A DNA stretch of 64,000 nucleotides, from contig NZ_AP022563.1 in assembly GCF_010726645.1 (NCBI RefSeq), positions 4,092,001-4,156,000 of the forward strand, given 5' to 3'. Below, piece after piece: positions 50,201-58,225 of the stretch. Below the pieces are notes generated by a model. The model was not told the DNA's origin and did not search any database. It saw only the letters and a program-made list of their open reading frames with translations. The translations under genes and the position numbers were made by a program. The stretch's first letter is position 1. The number at the start of each line of letters is the position of its first letter. This DNA is from Mycolicibacterium duvalii (GTDB taxonomy: Bacteria > Actinomycetota > Actinomycetes > Mycobacteriales > Mycobacteriaceae).

Positions 50201-51269
50201 GCCGCTCGGGATCGGGGTATTGGTCGCGGTCGGGTTCTCCGGCGCTGCGATGGATCACCGTCACGCCGGACAGCCCGCGTCCGACGAACTCGGCCGGGTC
50301 GGCGTCGACGTCGTCGAGCACGATCACCAGGTGTTTGACGTCGGCGACGCCGGTTCCGGTGAACGGGCCCCGGTCGGCCAGGGCGGGCGCGAGCCGGTCT
50401 CGGAGCTCACCGGCCGTGGTGGCCAGGTAGCGGGCCGGACCGACGCCGTCGACCGAATGGGGCACGTCCACGTGCGGGAGCCACTTCAGCCACGACCAGT
50501 CGGGGGACTCCAGATCCGCTCCGGCGAAGGCGATCCCGAGCACCGACGGGTCGTGCCAGGTGGCCGCTTGGGCCAGCCAGGCGCGCAGCGCGGCGTTGAC
50601 GTCGTCGCGGTCGCCGAACACGGTGATCCGCGCCAGCTTGGACAGCTCCAGCCCGGCCGGCGCGTCGTGCAGGGTGCGCTGCGTGTCCAGGAGCCCGCGC
50701 AGGGTGGTGTGCGATACCGGTTCGAGGTCGATCTCGTCGGTGATCTCTTTGACGCGCAGCGTCGCATCCAGCGCCCGGTCGTGCAGACCGGCGCGCAGCA
50801 CCAGGAAATCGCCGTCGTGCGGATCACGTTCCCACTGGCGCCGCGTACCCGGGACGGCGGTCAGCGCAGCCGGTTCGGGATGAGACCACAGCAGCGCGGT
50901 GCGCTGCTCGTCGGCGTGGGCGCGCACATTGTCGCGGACCACCGACAGGTAGCGCAGGTAGTCGGCGCGCTCGGCGTCGACTTCCTCGGTGCGCATCTTG
51001 TTGTCCGATCCGCGGTAGAGCGCCGTCGCCGCGAGCAGCAGCACGAACGGGAAGAACAGTGTCGTCGGCGAGATCAGCCGCAGGCCGGTGGCCACCAGCG
51101 CCACGATCATGCCCACGATCAGGATGACGATCAGATACGGCAGCGCCCTGCGCAGCAGTGACGGCGGGACCACCCGCGGCAGCTCGGGCGGGGGTTCGAT
51201 GGTGATGGTGCCTTTACGGGACACCGGCGGCGGTATCCGCTTGCGGTGCTCGAAGATCAGCCTGCTCAC
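47283..51269 (-). CDS. eccC3: ESX-3 FtsK/SpoIIIE-type ATPase EccC3
   Basis: The 1328-aa motor ATPase of ESX-3. Two membrane helices lie at about residues 38-80 (LPYLIVILIVGMIVALVATG; LFFPFVLLLAATALY). A DUF domain follows, then three FtsK-like ATPase domains with Walker A lysines K482 (GMTGSGKSQT), K836 (GGPKSGKSTA) and K1109 (GDAKTGKSTL). It recognises the C-terminal signals of Esx/PE substrates and powers export. The GTG at 51269 (SRLIFEHRKR) overlaps the eccB3 stop by 4 nt and matches the family N-terminus; a longer frame would add 43 unconserved residues. As a single polypeptide it is typical of ESX-3. Confidence 0.95.
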   Translation of the reverse strand: MSRLIFEHRKRIPPPVSRKGTITIEPPPELPRVVPPSLLRRALPYLIVILIVGMIVALVATGLRLISPTTLFFPFVLLLAATALYRGSDNKMRTEEVDAERADYLRYLSVVRDNVRAHADEQRTALLWSHPEPAALTAVPGTRRQWERDPHDGDFLVLRAGLHDRALDATLRVKEITDEIDLEPVSHTTLRGLLDTQRTLHDAPAGLELSKLARITVFGDRDDVNAALRAWLAQAATWHDPSVLGIAFAGADLESPDWSWLKWLPHVDVPHSVDGVGPARYLATTAGELRDRLAPALADRGPFTGTGVADVKHLVIVLDDVDADPAEFVGRGLSGVTVIHRSAGEPDRDQYPDPERPILRLADGRITRWQRNGWSPFVDTADRMDVADAAHLARRLARWDSNPSHARSAATGGATFTTLLGIPDASALDVAALWAPRHRDDELRVPIGVTATGEPLMFDLKDEAEGGMGPHGLMIGMTGSGKSQTLMSILLALLTTHPADRLIVIYADFKGEAGADIFRHFPQVVAVISNMAEKRSLADRFADTLRGEVARREQLLKETGRRVQGSAFNSVTEYEAARNSDAEAAADLPPIPTLFVVADEFTLMLADHPEYADLFDYVARKGRSFRIHILFASQTLDVGRIKDIDKNTSYRIGLKVASPSVSRQIIGVEDAYHIESGRDHKGVGFLVPAPGARPIKFRSTYVDGIYEPPRVDKSIVVHAIPRPQPFTAGWVDPEPDTVIVDDGADVEVLPPRKLIATVGDQLAQYGPRAPQLWLPPLEEEIPLAELLDRAGVGERQWRWPLGEIDRPFEMRRDPLVFDAGSAAANMVIHGGPKSGKSTALQTFIMSAAALHAPGDVSFYCLDYGGGQLRGLDALAHVGSVASPLEPEKIRRTFGELEQLLRARQQRSSAGGNTGQAGYQDGYGEVFLVIDNLYAFSRDNTDTFNTRNPLLAKVTELVNTGLSYGIHVVLTTPNWLEVPLAMREGLGLRLELRLHDPHDSNVRVAGALRRPAESVPADQPGRGLTMTAEHFLFARPALESIPALNARYPDRRAPVVRLLPTNLPPSALPVLYPAPEQVVIGQREEDLAPVAVDFSGNPLLTVFGDAKTGKSTLLRHLIRTIRENSRPDEVAFTVIDRRLQLVDEPLFADNEYTPNIDRVLPAMLGLSALLEKRRPPAGLTPQQLSGWSYRNGADSHLHYLIIDDVDQIPDGPAVSGPFVGQRPWTALLGLLAQASDLGLRVIVTARASGAAHAVMTAPLLRRLNELQATTLMLSGNPQDSGKIRGHRFSRLPVGRAMMLDERDTATFVQLVNPLAGATAGARAGGGEHR

Positions 51270-52801
51270 GGGTTCTCCAAACGAGGGGCGGTCTGCAGCC
51301 GGGCCGGCGACGGGTTGGGTGCCAGCGTGTCGTGGGCCAGTAGCGCGTCGGTGCGGGACAGGGTCGGCCCGGTAGCGAACTGGGACAGGACCGACCATGG
51401 GGCGGGCAGCGGCGCGGCGGACAGGCCCAGTGCCTCGAGGGTGTCGGTGCCATCGGTCGAGGCGGTGTCGATGCCATAGCGCACCCCGGTGTCGCTGAGC
51501 CAGAACAGCCCGCTACCGCTGTCGACGAAGTAGCCGGTCCCGGCGGGCATCGCGACCCGGTCGGCGGGACCGCCGGGCGCCCCGGAGGTCACCAGGTCCA
51601 CGGTCTGCACGCCGTCAGCGATCGGCAGCGCCGCGCCGGACAGCAGGGTCAGCGACTCCGCCTGCGCTCCTTCGGGTTTGGCCCACGACGCACAAATCAC
51701 CGGGTCGGTTGCGGTGTCGACGAGAGTGACCGGTCCGGCCGGGTAGGCCGCGGTGTCGACACCGCGGGCGGTCGGCAGTTGCGCGACGGTGTCGGCCCCC
51801 AGCCGCGGCGGCTGATCCAACCCGAACGAGTCGGTGTTGCGCAGGATCGACGCCACGACCGGCGAGATCGGCTGCAGCCCGTCAGCGAGGACCACGTAGT
51901 GCCGCAGGGTGTTGTCGGCTTCGTAGGCCACCACCACCGCGCCGATCGGTGCAGCCACCGGCAGCGGCAGCGCCGGTGGCGCGCCGGCACCGGGGATCGC
52001 CGGCGCCGTCAGCGCCGGCGCCTCGGGGATCGCGTTGAACACGCCGGTGGCGATCGGCTGGACCGACAGCGGCGCGCCTCCGAGACCCAGCCCGTCGATG
52101 ACGGCGCGGTCGGTGATGTCGATCGGGCTGCGCTTGCCCTCCCACAACAGCCAGGTCCGGCCGGCGTTCTCGACGAACAGCGCCTCGCCGTCGGGCAGCG
52201 GCTCGGCCTTCTCGCCGCCGCCGGCCGGCTCGCCGGTGATCACCGTGACCCCGGTGATCGCGCCGGTCTGTGCGTCGCACACCGTCCAGTGGGCGTCGGC
52301 GGTCGGGTCGGGAACCATTCGCTCGGGCGCTCCGGGGATACCGAGCGTGTTGCCGCGCGCGAACTGGTCCAGCTCCGCGCTCTTGACCAGCGACGGGTTG
52401 TCGGGCCGGCCGGTGATCAACCGCGCCGAGGTCAGGTTGAGCACCGGATGCAACTGGTCGCCGAGCTTGACGTACAGCGCGGCGGTCTCGCGGTCGGCGA
52501 GTATCGAGTCGGTGCCGGCCGCCCCGCCGGGACGGATCAGGGAGAACAAGAAGCAACCGATGATGCCGGTGACCAGGATGAGCGCGCCGACGAGCACCGC
52601 GCGCGACTGGGTGCGCAGCGGGTCGACGAGCATGCGGGTGTCGTGCAGCGCGACACCGGACGCGATGCGGCGCCGCATGAACCGCCATCCGGTGACCTGG
52701 TGGCGGGTCACGAAGCCGCGTCGATAGGTCACCTGCGCGGGATGGTCGTTGGCCGGCGTGCGGGACTGGAAGGACCGCCGGTCGTCGTCGGGCGCGGTCA
52801 T
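51266..52801 (-). CDS. eccB3: ESX-3 membrane protein EccB3
   Basis: A 511-aa protein with one membrane helix (about residues 68-90, VLVGALILVTGIIGCFLFSLI). A large periplasmic domain follows, made of R1-R4-like repeats around a central core. The cytosolic start includes VTYRRGFVTRHQVTGWRFMRRR. Two cysteines (VCDAQTG and ICASWAK) can form the conserved periplasmic disulfide. The C-terminus is unstructured Pro/Ser-rich. It overlaps eccA3 and eccC3 by 4 nt each, a fully coupled arrangement. Confidence 0.94.
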   Translation of the reverse strand: MTAPDDDRRSFQSRTPANDHPAQVTYRRGFVTRHQVTGWRFMRRRIASGVALHDTRMLVDPLRTQSRAVLVGALILVTGIIGCFLFSLIRPGGAAGTDSILADRETAALYVKLGDQLHPVLNLTSARLITGRPDNPSLVKSAELDQFARGNTLGIPGAPERMVPDPTADAHWTVCDAQTGAITGVTVITGEPAGGGEKAEPLPDGEALFVENAGRTWLLWEGKRSPIDITDRAVIDGLGLGGAPLSVQPIATGVFNAIPEAPALTAPAIPGAGAPPALPLPVAAPIGAVVVAYEADNTLRHYVVLADGLQPISPVVASILRNTDSFGLDQPPRLGADTVAQLPTARGVDTAAYPAGPVTLVDTATDPVICASWAKPEGAQAESLTLLSGAALPIADGVQTVDLVTSGAPGGPADRVAMPAGTGYFVDSGSGLFWLSDTGVRYGIDTASTDGTDTLEALGLSAAPLPAPWSVLSQFATGPTLSRTDALLAHDTLAPNPSPARLQTAPRLENP

Positions 52802-54639
52802 CGCGGCACCGACAGGCCCAGCCCGCGCAGCAGCGGAGCAGCAGAGTTGGCGACGTCGGTGGCCGTGATGGTCATCAGCTCGTCGTCGGTGAAATCCACC
52901 GAATCGGAATGGTCGAGGCGGTACTCGCGCTCCTCCTCGGAACGTTCGACCAGGTTACGCACGAAGCGGCCGTTGCCGGCGATGTCCAGGCTGCGCCGGG
53001 CCACCCCGTTGGCGTCGGGCGTGGTGGACTGCGCCAGGTATTCGAAGAGCTGCTCCATGTCCCTGCGGGCCGCGTCTTCGAAGCGCGAATCACGCTTCTC
53101 GGCCATCCGGGTGGCGATTTCTACGAGCTCCTTACCTGAGTACGACGGGAAGTCGATGCTGCGGGTGAACCGCGACCGCAGGCCCTCGTTGGTGTCGAGG
53201 AAGGTGTCGAGGTCCTTGCGGTAGCCCGCGACGATGACCACGAGGCGGTCGCGGTCGTTCTCCATCCGGGCCAGCAGTGTGTCGATGGCGACCAGGCCGA
53301 AGTCGTTCTTGGCGCCGGTGGACACCAGCGCGTAGGCCTCGTCGAGGAACAGCACACCGTCGAGTGCGCTGTCGATGATGGCGTTGGTCTTGGCCTCGGT
53401 CTCGCCGATGTGCTGGCCGATGAGGTCGGCGCGGTGCACCTCGCGCACCGTCTCCTTCTTCAGAAGGCCCAGCCCGCAGTAGATCTTGGCGACCACCCGC
53501 GCGATCGTGGTCTTACCGGTGCCGGGCGGGCCGGCGAACACCAGGTGGTTGGTGCGCTGCGCGACGGTCAGCCCGCGTTCCTGACGCCGAAGCGCCATCG
53601 CCACCGAACTCTTCAGCCGTGCAACCTGATACTTGACCTCGTCGAGGCCGATGAACTCGGCGAGTTCGGCCTCGGCCTCGATGAGCAGGTGCGCCTTACG
53701 GTCCTTGGCGCCGGGGTCGACGAAGTCGGCCTCGCCCGGTTCGGTCTGGGGGTCCCACGGATCGGAGCGGGCCTCGATCCGGGCGGCCGTGGTGGTGGGG
53801 ATGCCGAAGCTGGTGTCCGACAGGGCCTCTTCGATCTGCGTGTTCTCGGGGTTGGCCGCATACAGCTCCTGCAGCATTTCCTGGGCGTCCTCGTCCTCAC
53901 CCTGGGCGCGCAGGGTCAGCGCCTTGGCCAGCGCACCGTCGGTGGCCGCGACCGGTACCGGACCTTCTGGCTTTTCCAGGTGCGACAGCGCCGGCGCGTA
54001 CATGCCCAGCCGGGCCAGCGCGATGCCCAGGGTCACGCGGGCGGCGTGCGCGTAGGCCTCGTCGAGGGAATCGTCGGCCACGATCGGTGTCAGCATCCGC
54101 ACGACGTCAGACCATCGGCCGGCCCGGTAATGGATGGCCGCGCGCACCCAGCGCGCCTGCAGCCAGCCCGGTCGGCGCTCGAGCACCTCGCCGACCAGCT
54201 TGTCCGACGCCGCCCAGGAACTCGGCGCATTGACCGCTTCGCAGCGGGAGACCGCATAGGCCAGGGCGAAATCGTCGGCATCGGTGGCCCGGAATTGCAG
54301 ATACAACCCGGTGTCGTAGGAGAACCCCAGCGCGCCGGGCGCGAGTGCGATCTCGCGCTGCAGCCGTCCCGCGGTCGCCGATGTTTGCCATACCGCGTCG
54401 AGGACCGCCGGCGAGACGTCCCCGGCCGCGGCCAGCCCGGTCCACGCGTCGCACTCGTCGTGCGCGGTCCGCGTCAGGGCGGCGAATCCCGCCCGGGCAG
54501 CCGTGAGATCAGCGGGCCGTCGCCTGTCGTGGACGGACAATCCCAGCGCGCGGCAGCAGGTCGAGAACCTGCTGACGACGTCGGGGTCCACCCGTCCCGC
54601 TCCGGCCCGAGGCGCGAGCGTGTCACTTCGCATGTCCAT
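52798..54639 (-). CDS. eccA3: ESX-3 cytosolic AAA+ ATPase EccA3
   Basis: A 613-aa cytosolic ATPase. The N-terminal half is TPR-like helical repeats. The C-terminal AAA+ (CbxX/CfqX) domain has Walker A AGPPGTGKTT (K376), Walker B GVLFLDEAYAL and an arginine-finger-type SRFTRSIDFPSY. It is thought to help release chaperones or deliver substrates. It is the first gene of the operon. An IdeR box lies 74 nt upstream of the ATG. ATG codons at 54639 and 54633 are both possible, and neither has a clear ribosome site. The slightly longer form is listed. Confidence 0.93.
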   Translation of the reverse strand: MDMRSDTLAPRAGAGRVDPDVVSRFSTCCRALGLSVHDRRRPADLTAARAGFAALTRTAHDECDAWTGLAAAGDVSPAVLDAVWQTSATAGRLQREIALAPGALGFSYDTGLYLQFRATDADDFALAYAVSRCEAVNAPSSWAASDKLVGEVLERRPGWLQARWVRAAIHYRAGRWSDVVRMLTPIVADDSLDEAYAHAARVTLGIALARLGMYAPALSHLEKPEGPVPVAATDGALAKALTLRAQGEDEDAQEMLQELYAANPENTQIEEALSDTSFGIPTTTAARIEARSDPWDPQTEPGEADFVDPGAKDRKAHLLIEAEAELAEFIGLDEVKYQVARLKSSVAMALRRQERGLTVAQRTNHLVFAGPPGTGKTTIARVVAKIYCGLGLLKKETVREVHRADLIGQHIGETEAKTNAIIDSALDGVLFLDEAYALVSTGAKNDFGLVAIDTLLARMENDRDRLVVIVAGYRKDLDTFLDTNEGLRSRFTRSIDFPSYSGKELVEIATRMAEKRDSRFEDAARRDMEQLFEYLAQSTTPDANGVARRSLDIAGNGRFVRNLVERSEEEREYRLDHSDSVDFTDDELMTITATDVANSAAPLLRGLGLSVPR

Positions 54640-54712
54640 GAAATAGTCGCGGTGCGGGATGTCTGCCGATTTGCCAGAATCCCGAGGTCCCGCCCAACTC
54701 CCTCACCGTCAG

Positions 54713-54749
54713 TTATGTATGGCTAAGCTAACTCGGGCTGAAAGTTAGC
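54713..54749 (-). promoter_or_regulatory. IdeR iron box and adjoining palindrome upstream of ESX-3
   Basis: On the minus strand TTAGCTTAGCCATACATAA (54713-54731) matches the 19-bp IdeR consensus TTAGGTTAGSCTAACCTAA at 15 positions. It overlaps a second inverted repeat, GCTAACT-N9-AGTTAGC (54727-54749). ESX-3 is known to be iron-repressed by IdeR in mycobacteria, so the first site is expected. The second repeat could bind another IdeR dimer or a different regulator. Confidence 0.7.
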
Positions 54750-54798
54750 ACCGCGGGAGCAAACTGTCGAGACGCACGGTGAGTTGGGAAAGGGAGGG

Positions 54799-55731
54799 TC
54801 AGACCAGCGGACGGCCGGTACGCATCCGCCAGTCCAGATCCTTGAGCAGGACGTTGAACGGGAACTCACGGAGGAATCTCGGCGAGACCGTGTTGACGAA
54901 CCGCAGCACGCCCATCAGGCGGTCGAAGCGCCGCTGCTGGGCGGCATCCCACGGCAGGCGCATCTCGTCGCGGAACCGCTGCGGCAGGAACCCGGTGGTG
55001 ATCAACAACGCCAGCGCCTCCGCGCGCCGTTGCAGCGGGCCGGGCAGGGTCAGACCACGCAATCGCGACGTCGCGATCGGGTACAGGAACTCGCGCACCG
55101 TGTCGTCGATGTGCACCTCGTCGAGTTGTTCCTGCCAGTACCGATCGAAGGCCTCGCGGTCGGCCGGCCACATCTCGTCGTCCACCTGCAGCATCGTGGC
55201 CAGCGCGCGGCCCTGCTCGAAGAGTCGGTCGGCAGCCCGCTCGTCGAGGTCGCCGGCGAACAACCGGTGGACGTCGACGACGCCCTTGTACAGGCAGGCG
55301 CCCACCCACAGCTGCAGGTTCTTGTCGAACGCGTGGTACTTCACCGGACTCTCCTCGGTGGAGTACACCTGCGCATGGGCACCGTTGACCGCGCGCCGGA
55401 ACGCGAGCTTCTGTTGCGCGGTGCCGTTGGTCGACACCGCGAGGTAGGTGAACGTGGTGCGGGCCCGCTTGATCGGATGCCGGTCGATGCGCCCGCTCTC
55501 CACCCTGCTCTCGGCCACGCCGTACCCGACGCCGGGCCGGGCCAGCTGCATGATCACGTTGGCCGGGCCGGCCAGCAGGCCGAGGCCGAGCATCCCGTCG
55601 TCTCGCGCCGGACGCCACCGGCTGCGCCGCACCGCTCCGGTCAGGTCACTCATCGGCCGCTCCACCACCGACTGCGGCGGCGCCACGTGCGGCGTGGTGA
55701 TCTCCGGTTGCGCTGCCTCGTCGACCGTCAC
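54799..55731 (-). CDS. MpaB-type oxygenase-like protein (DUF2236)
   Basis: A 310-aa protein of the latex-clearing/MpaB-like family, counterpart of M. tuberculosis Rv0276. Characteristic are LLAGPANVIMQLARPGVGYGV, the RHPIKRARTTFTYLAVSTNG block, and a possible haem-ligand-containing FDKNLQLWVGACLYKG region. Relatives bind haem b and oxygenate hydrophobic substrates; enzyme activity here is unproven. The GTG at 55731 has AGGAG 6 nt upstream; another GTG two codons earlier lies too close to that site. It is divergent from a TetR gene (89 nt gap) and probably regulated by it. Confidence 0.82.
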   Translation of the reverse strand: MTVDEAAQPEITTPHVAPPQSVVERPMSDLTGAVRRSRWRPARDDGMLGLGLLAGPANVIMQLARPGVGYGVAESRVESGRIDRHPIKRARTTFTYLAVSTNGTAQQKLAFRRAVNGAHAQVYSTEESPVKYHAFDKNLQLWVGACLYKGVVDVHRLFAGDLDERAADRLFEQGRALATMLQVDDEMWPADREAFDRYWQEQLDEVHIDDTVREFLYPIATSRLRGLTLPGPLQRRAEALALLITTGFLPQRFRDEMRLPWDAAQQRRFDRLMGVLRFVNTVSPRFLREFPFNVLLKDLDWRMRTGRPLV

Positions 55732-55808
55732 GGTCACTCCTCTCCAGCCGGCCGCACCAAATGTGCGAACGCTTGTTTCCCGATATTGCTCGGTGTCGGT
55801 GTGGCTGT

Positions 55809-55814
55809 CAATAT
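55809..55814 (+). promoter_or_regulatory. -10-like element of the TetR gene
   Basis: CAATAT is followed by 6 nt and the ATG at 55821. The match is weaker than the TANNNT cases but has the same leaderless geometry. Confidence 0.35.
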
Positions 55815-55820
55815 GGGGGC

Positions 55821-56447
55821 ATGGCCCAGGTCCGCCCATACCGCGGTGTGCACGCCGCGCAGCGCATCGCCCAGCGCAGACGCCGGCTGCTGGAGGCGGG
55901 ATTGGAGCTGCTCGGAGGGCGTTCGGCACCCGCGGAACTGACGGTGCGTGCCATCTGCGCGCAGGCCGGGCTGGCGGCGCGCTACTTCTACGAGAGCTTC
56001 GTCGACAAGGATGCGTTCGTCAGCGCGGTGTTCGACTGGGTGGTCGCCGACATCGCCGCGACCACCCAGGCCGCGGTGGCGTCGGCCCCGGCGCGGGAGC
56101 AGAGCCGGCAGGGCATGGCCAACATCGTGCGGACGATCTCCGAGGACCCGCGCGTGGGCCGCCTGTTGTTCGACATTCATCTGACCAACCCGGTGGTGAG
56201 CCGCAAACGCGCCGAATCCGGCGCGCTGTTCGCGCTGCTGTCGGGACAGCACGCCGGTACCGCGCTGCAGGTCGCGCCGAGCGAGCAGCTCAAAGCCGCC
56301 GCACATTTCGTGGTGGGCGGGGTGGCCCAGACGCTGTCGGCCTGGTTGGCCGGAGACGTGACGTTCACCGCCGAGCACCTCGCGTCACACCTCGGTGCGC
56401 TGATCGACCGCCTGGCCGATCCGGCGTTGTACGCGAGCCGTGGCTAA
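55821..56447 (+). CDS. TetR-family regulator
   Basis: A 208-aa regulator matching M. tuberculosis Rv0275c in place. The helix-turn-helix is visible in LGGRSAPAELTVRAICAQAGLAARYFYESFVDKDAF, with AGLAARYFYESF as recognition helix. The ligand-binding domain follows. The ATG at 55821 (MAQVRPYRGV) is chosen; an upstream in-frame start adds 20 unconserved residues. It is divergent from the MpaB-type gene and convergent, with a 4-nt overlap, with the VOC gene. Its ligand is unknown. Confidence 0.85.
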   Translation: MAQVRPYRGVHAAQRIAQRRRRLLEAGLELLGGRSAPAELTVRAICAQAGLAARYFYESFVDKDAFVSAVFDWVVADIAATTQAAVASAPAREQSRQGMANIVRTISEDPRVGRLLFDIHLTNPVVSRKRAESGALFALLSGQHAGTALQVAPSEQLKAAAHFVVGGVAQTLSAWLAGDVTFTAEHLASHLGALIDRLADPALYASRG

Positions 56448-57019
56448 CTGCGCGCCGGCAAGCGCCGTTCCGCGGCGGTCTTCGGGACCGTCGTCGTGTC
56501 GGCGTCGCCGAATTCCTTCGTCCAGCAGGCGAACTCGAGCGTGATGCCGTCAGGGTCGAGAAAGTAGAACGAGCGCACGTAGACGCCGGGGTGCACGGTC
56601 GGCGAGACCTGCGCGTCGCTTTCGTCGTGATTGAGCACCGGGCCCACGCGCACCCCTTTGTCCTTGAGCCGCTGCCGGTATTCGTCGAACTTCTCGGCCG
56701 GCACGTGGAAGGCCAGGTGGTTCATCGTGCTGACGGCGCTGACGATGTCACCGATGCCCGGAATGGCCTCCGGCGAAGAGATGCCGGGCACCCGGTCGGG
56801 CGCGTCGGCGAACCAGAAGAACGCGACGCAGTCCCCGTTGCCGGCGTCGAAGAAGAAGTGCTGCCCCATGCCGCCGGGCAGATCCAGCGACTTGACCAGC
56901 GGCATGCCCAGGACGCCGCTGTAGAACTCGACGGTCCGGGCCATGTCCGAGCACACCAGCGCGACGTGGTTGATCCCACCGAGTGCGAACTCGGAATTGG
57001 TGTTCTGCGGCTTGATCAC
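56444..57019 (-). CDS. VOC (glyoxalase/dioxygenase-fold) family protein
   Basis: A 191-aa protein corresponding to M. tuberculosis Rv0274. The two beta-alpha-beta-beta-beta modules are seen in INHVALVCSDMARTVEFYSGVLGMPLV and MNHLAFHVPAEKFDEYRQRLKDKGV. Likely metal ligands are the histidine in NHVAL, the histidine in NHLAF and the glutamate in TLEFACW. The GTG at 57019 follows GGGGAGCGGG, which fixes it against a much longer open frame. It is divergent from the 57113 hydrolase, 93 nt apart. The reaction could be isomerase, dioxygenase or resistance-type; it cannot be told. Confidence 0.84.
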   Translation of the reverse strand: MIKPQNTNSEFALGGINHVALVCSDMARTVEFYSGVLGMPLVKSLDLPGGMGQHFFFDAGNGDCVAFFWFADAPDRVPGISSPEAIPGIGDIVSAVSTMNHLAFHVPAEKFDEYRQRLKDKGVRVGPVLNHDESDAQVSPTVHPGVYVRSFYFLDPDGITLEFACWTKEFGDADTTTVPKTAAERRLPARS

Positions 57020-57112
57020 GATCCCGCTCCCCTCACTCCGGGATGAACCTAACATCGGGGTTGCGATGAGACCGTTGAACGTGCGACCCCCGACGAGAAG
57101 GCCGGAGCATCC

Positions 57113-58225
57113 ATGACCGACATCAGCCGCGAGTTCATCGGTCTGGATTCGACCACGGCGCACCGCGCCGGCTCCGGGGGCCACCCGTGTCAGGGCCTCT
57201 ACCACCGGCCCGCCGGACACCGGCCGACGGTCGCGATGATCGCCACGCATTATCAGATCGACTTCTCCGAGCATTACCTCGCCGAGCATCTGGCCGCGCG
57301 TGGCATCGGCTTCCTCGGGTGGAACACCCGCTACCGTGGTTTCGAGAGCAGCTTCCTGCTCGATCACGCCCTCGTCGACATCGGTGTCGGTGTGCGCTGG
57401 CTGCGCGAGGTCGCCGGCGTCGAAACCGTGGTGCTGCTGGGCAATTCGGGAGGTGGCTCGCTGATGGCGGCCTACCAGGCCAACGCGGTACACGGCCACG
57501 TCACCCCGCTGCCGGGCATGCGGCCGGCAATGGGACTCGACGACCTTCACGCCGCCGACGGCTACATCGCCACCGCCGCGCACCCCGGCCGTCCCGAGGT
57601 GCTCACGGCGTGGATGGACGCCTCCGTGGTCGACGAGAACGACGCCGTGGCAACCGATTCCGACCTCGACCTGTTCAACGAGCGCAACGGGCCGCCCTTC
57701 GACGCCGACTTCGTGGCGCGGTACCGGGCCGCCCAGGTGGCCCGCAACGACGCGATCACCGACTGGGCGGAGGCCGAACTGACCCGGGTGCGCGCGGCGG
57801 GGTTCTCGGACCGGCCGTTCACGGTGATGCGCACCTGGGCGGACCCGCGCATGGTCGACCCGACCCTGGAACCGACGAAGCGGCCGGCCAACATGTGTTA
57901 TGCGGGGGTCCCGGCCAAGGCCAACCGGTCGACCTACGGCATCGCCGCGGCCTGCACGCTGCGCAACTGGCTGGGCATGTGGAGCCTGCGCCACGCCCAG
58001 ACCCGCGCCGAACCGCACCTGACGCGCATCGACTGCCCCGCCATGGTGGTCAACGCCGAACAGGACACCGGCGTCTACCCGTCCGACGCCCGGCGCATCC
58101 ATGAGGCTTTGGGCAGCGCGGACAAGTCTCTGCACGCCATCGACACCGACCACTACTTCACCACGCCGGGAGCGCGCACCCAGAAGGCCGACCTGATCAC
58201 CGAGTGGATCACCCAGCGGTGGTGA
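57113..58225 (+). CDS. Alpha/beta-hydrolase-fold protein
   Basis: A 370-aa cytoplasmic protein corresponding to M. tuberculosis Rv0272c. The nucleophile elbow is GNSGGGSLMAAYQ, the acidic residue is probably in VVNAEQDTGVYPSDA, and the histidine in DTDHYFTTPG. GWNTRYRGFESSFLLDHALVDIG lies before the elbow. It may be an esterase or C-C hydrolase. GGAG lies 7 nt upstream of the ATG. The 2-hydroxyacid dehydrogenase gene follows with a GTGA overlap, and fadE6 after that, so they are probably coexpressed. Substrate unknown. Confidence 0.83.
   Translation: MTDISREFIGLDSTTAHRAGSGGHPCQGLYHRPAGHRPTVAMIATHYQIDFSEHYLAEHLAARGIGFLGWNTRYRGFESSFLLDHALVDIGVGVRWLREVAGVETVVLLGNSGGGSLMAAYQANAVHGHVTPLPGMRPAMGLDDLHAADGYIATAAHPGRPEVLTAWMDASVVDENDAVATDSDLDLFNERNGPPFDADFVARYRAAQVARNDAITDWAEAELTRVRAAGFSDRPFTVMRTWADPRMVDPTLEPTKRPANMCYAGVPAKANRSTYGIAAACTLRNWLGMWSLRHAQTRAEPHLTRIDCPAMVVNAEQDTGVYPSDARRIHEALGSADKSLHAIDTDHYFTTPGARTQKADLITEWITQRW

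Noticed and set aside
51270..51398. Longer EccC3 start 43 residues upstream
   Set aside because: The extension lies inside eccB3, is not conserved and has no initiation signal; the GTG at 51269 overlaps the eccB3 stop in the usual way.
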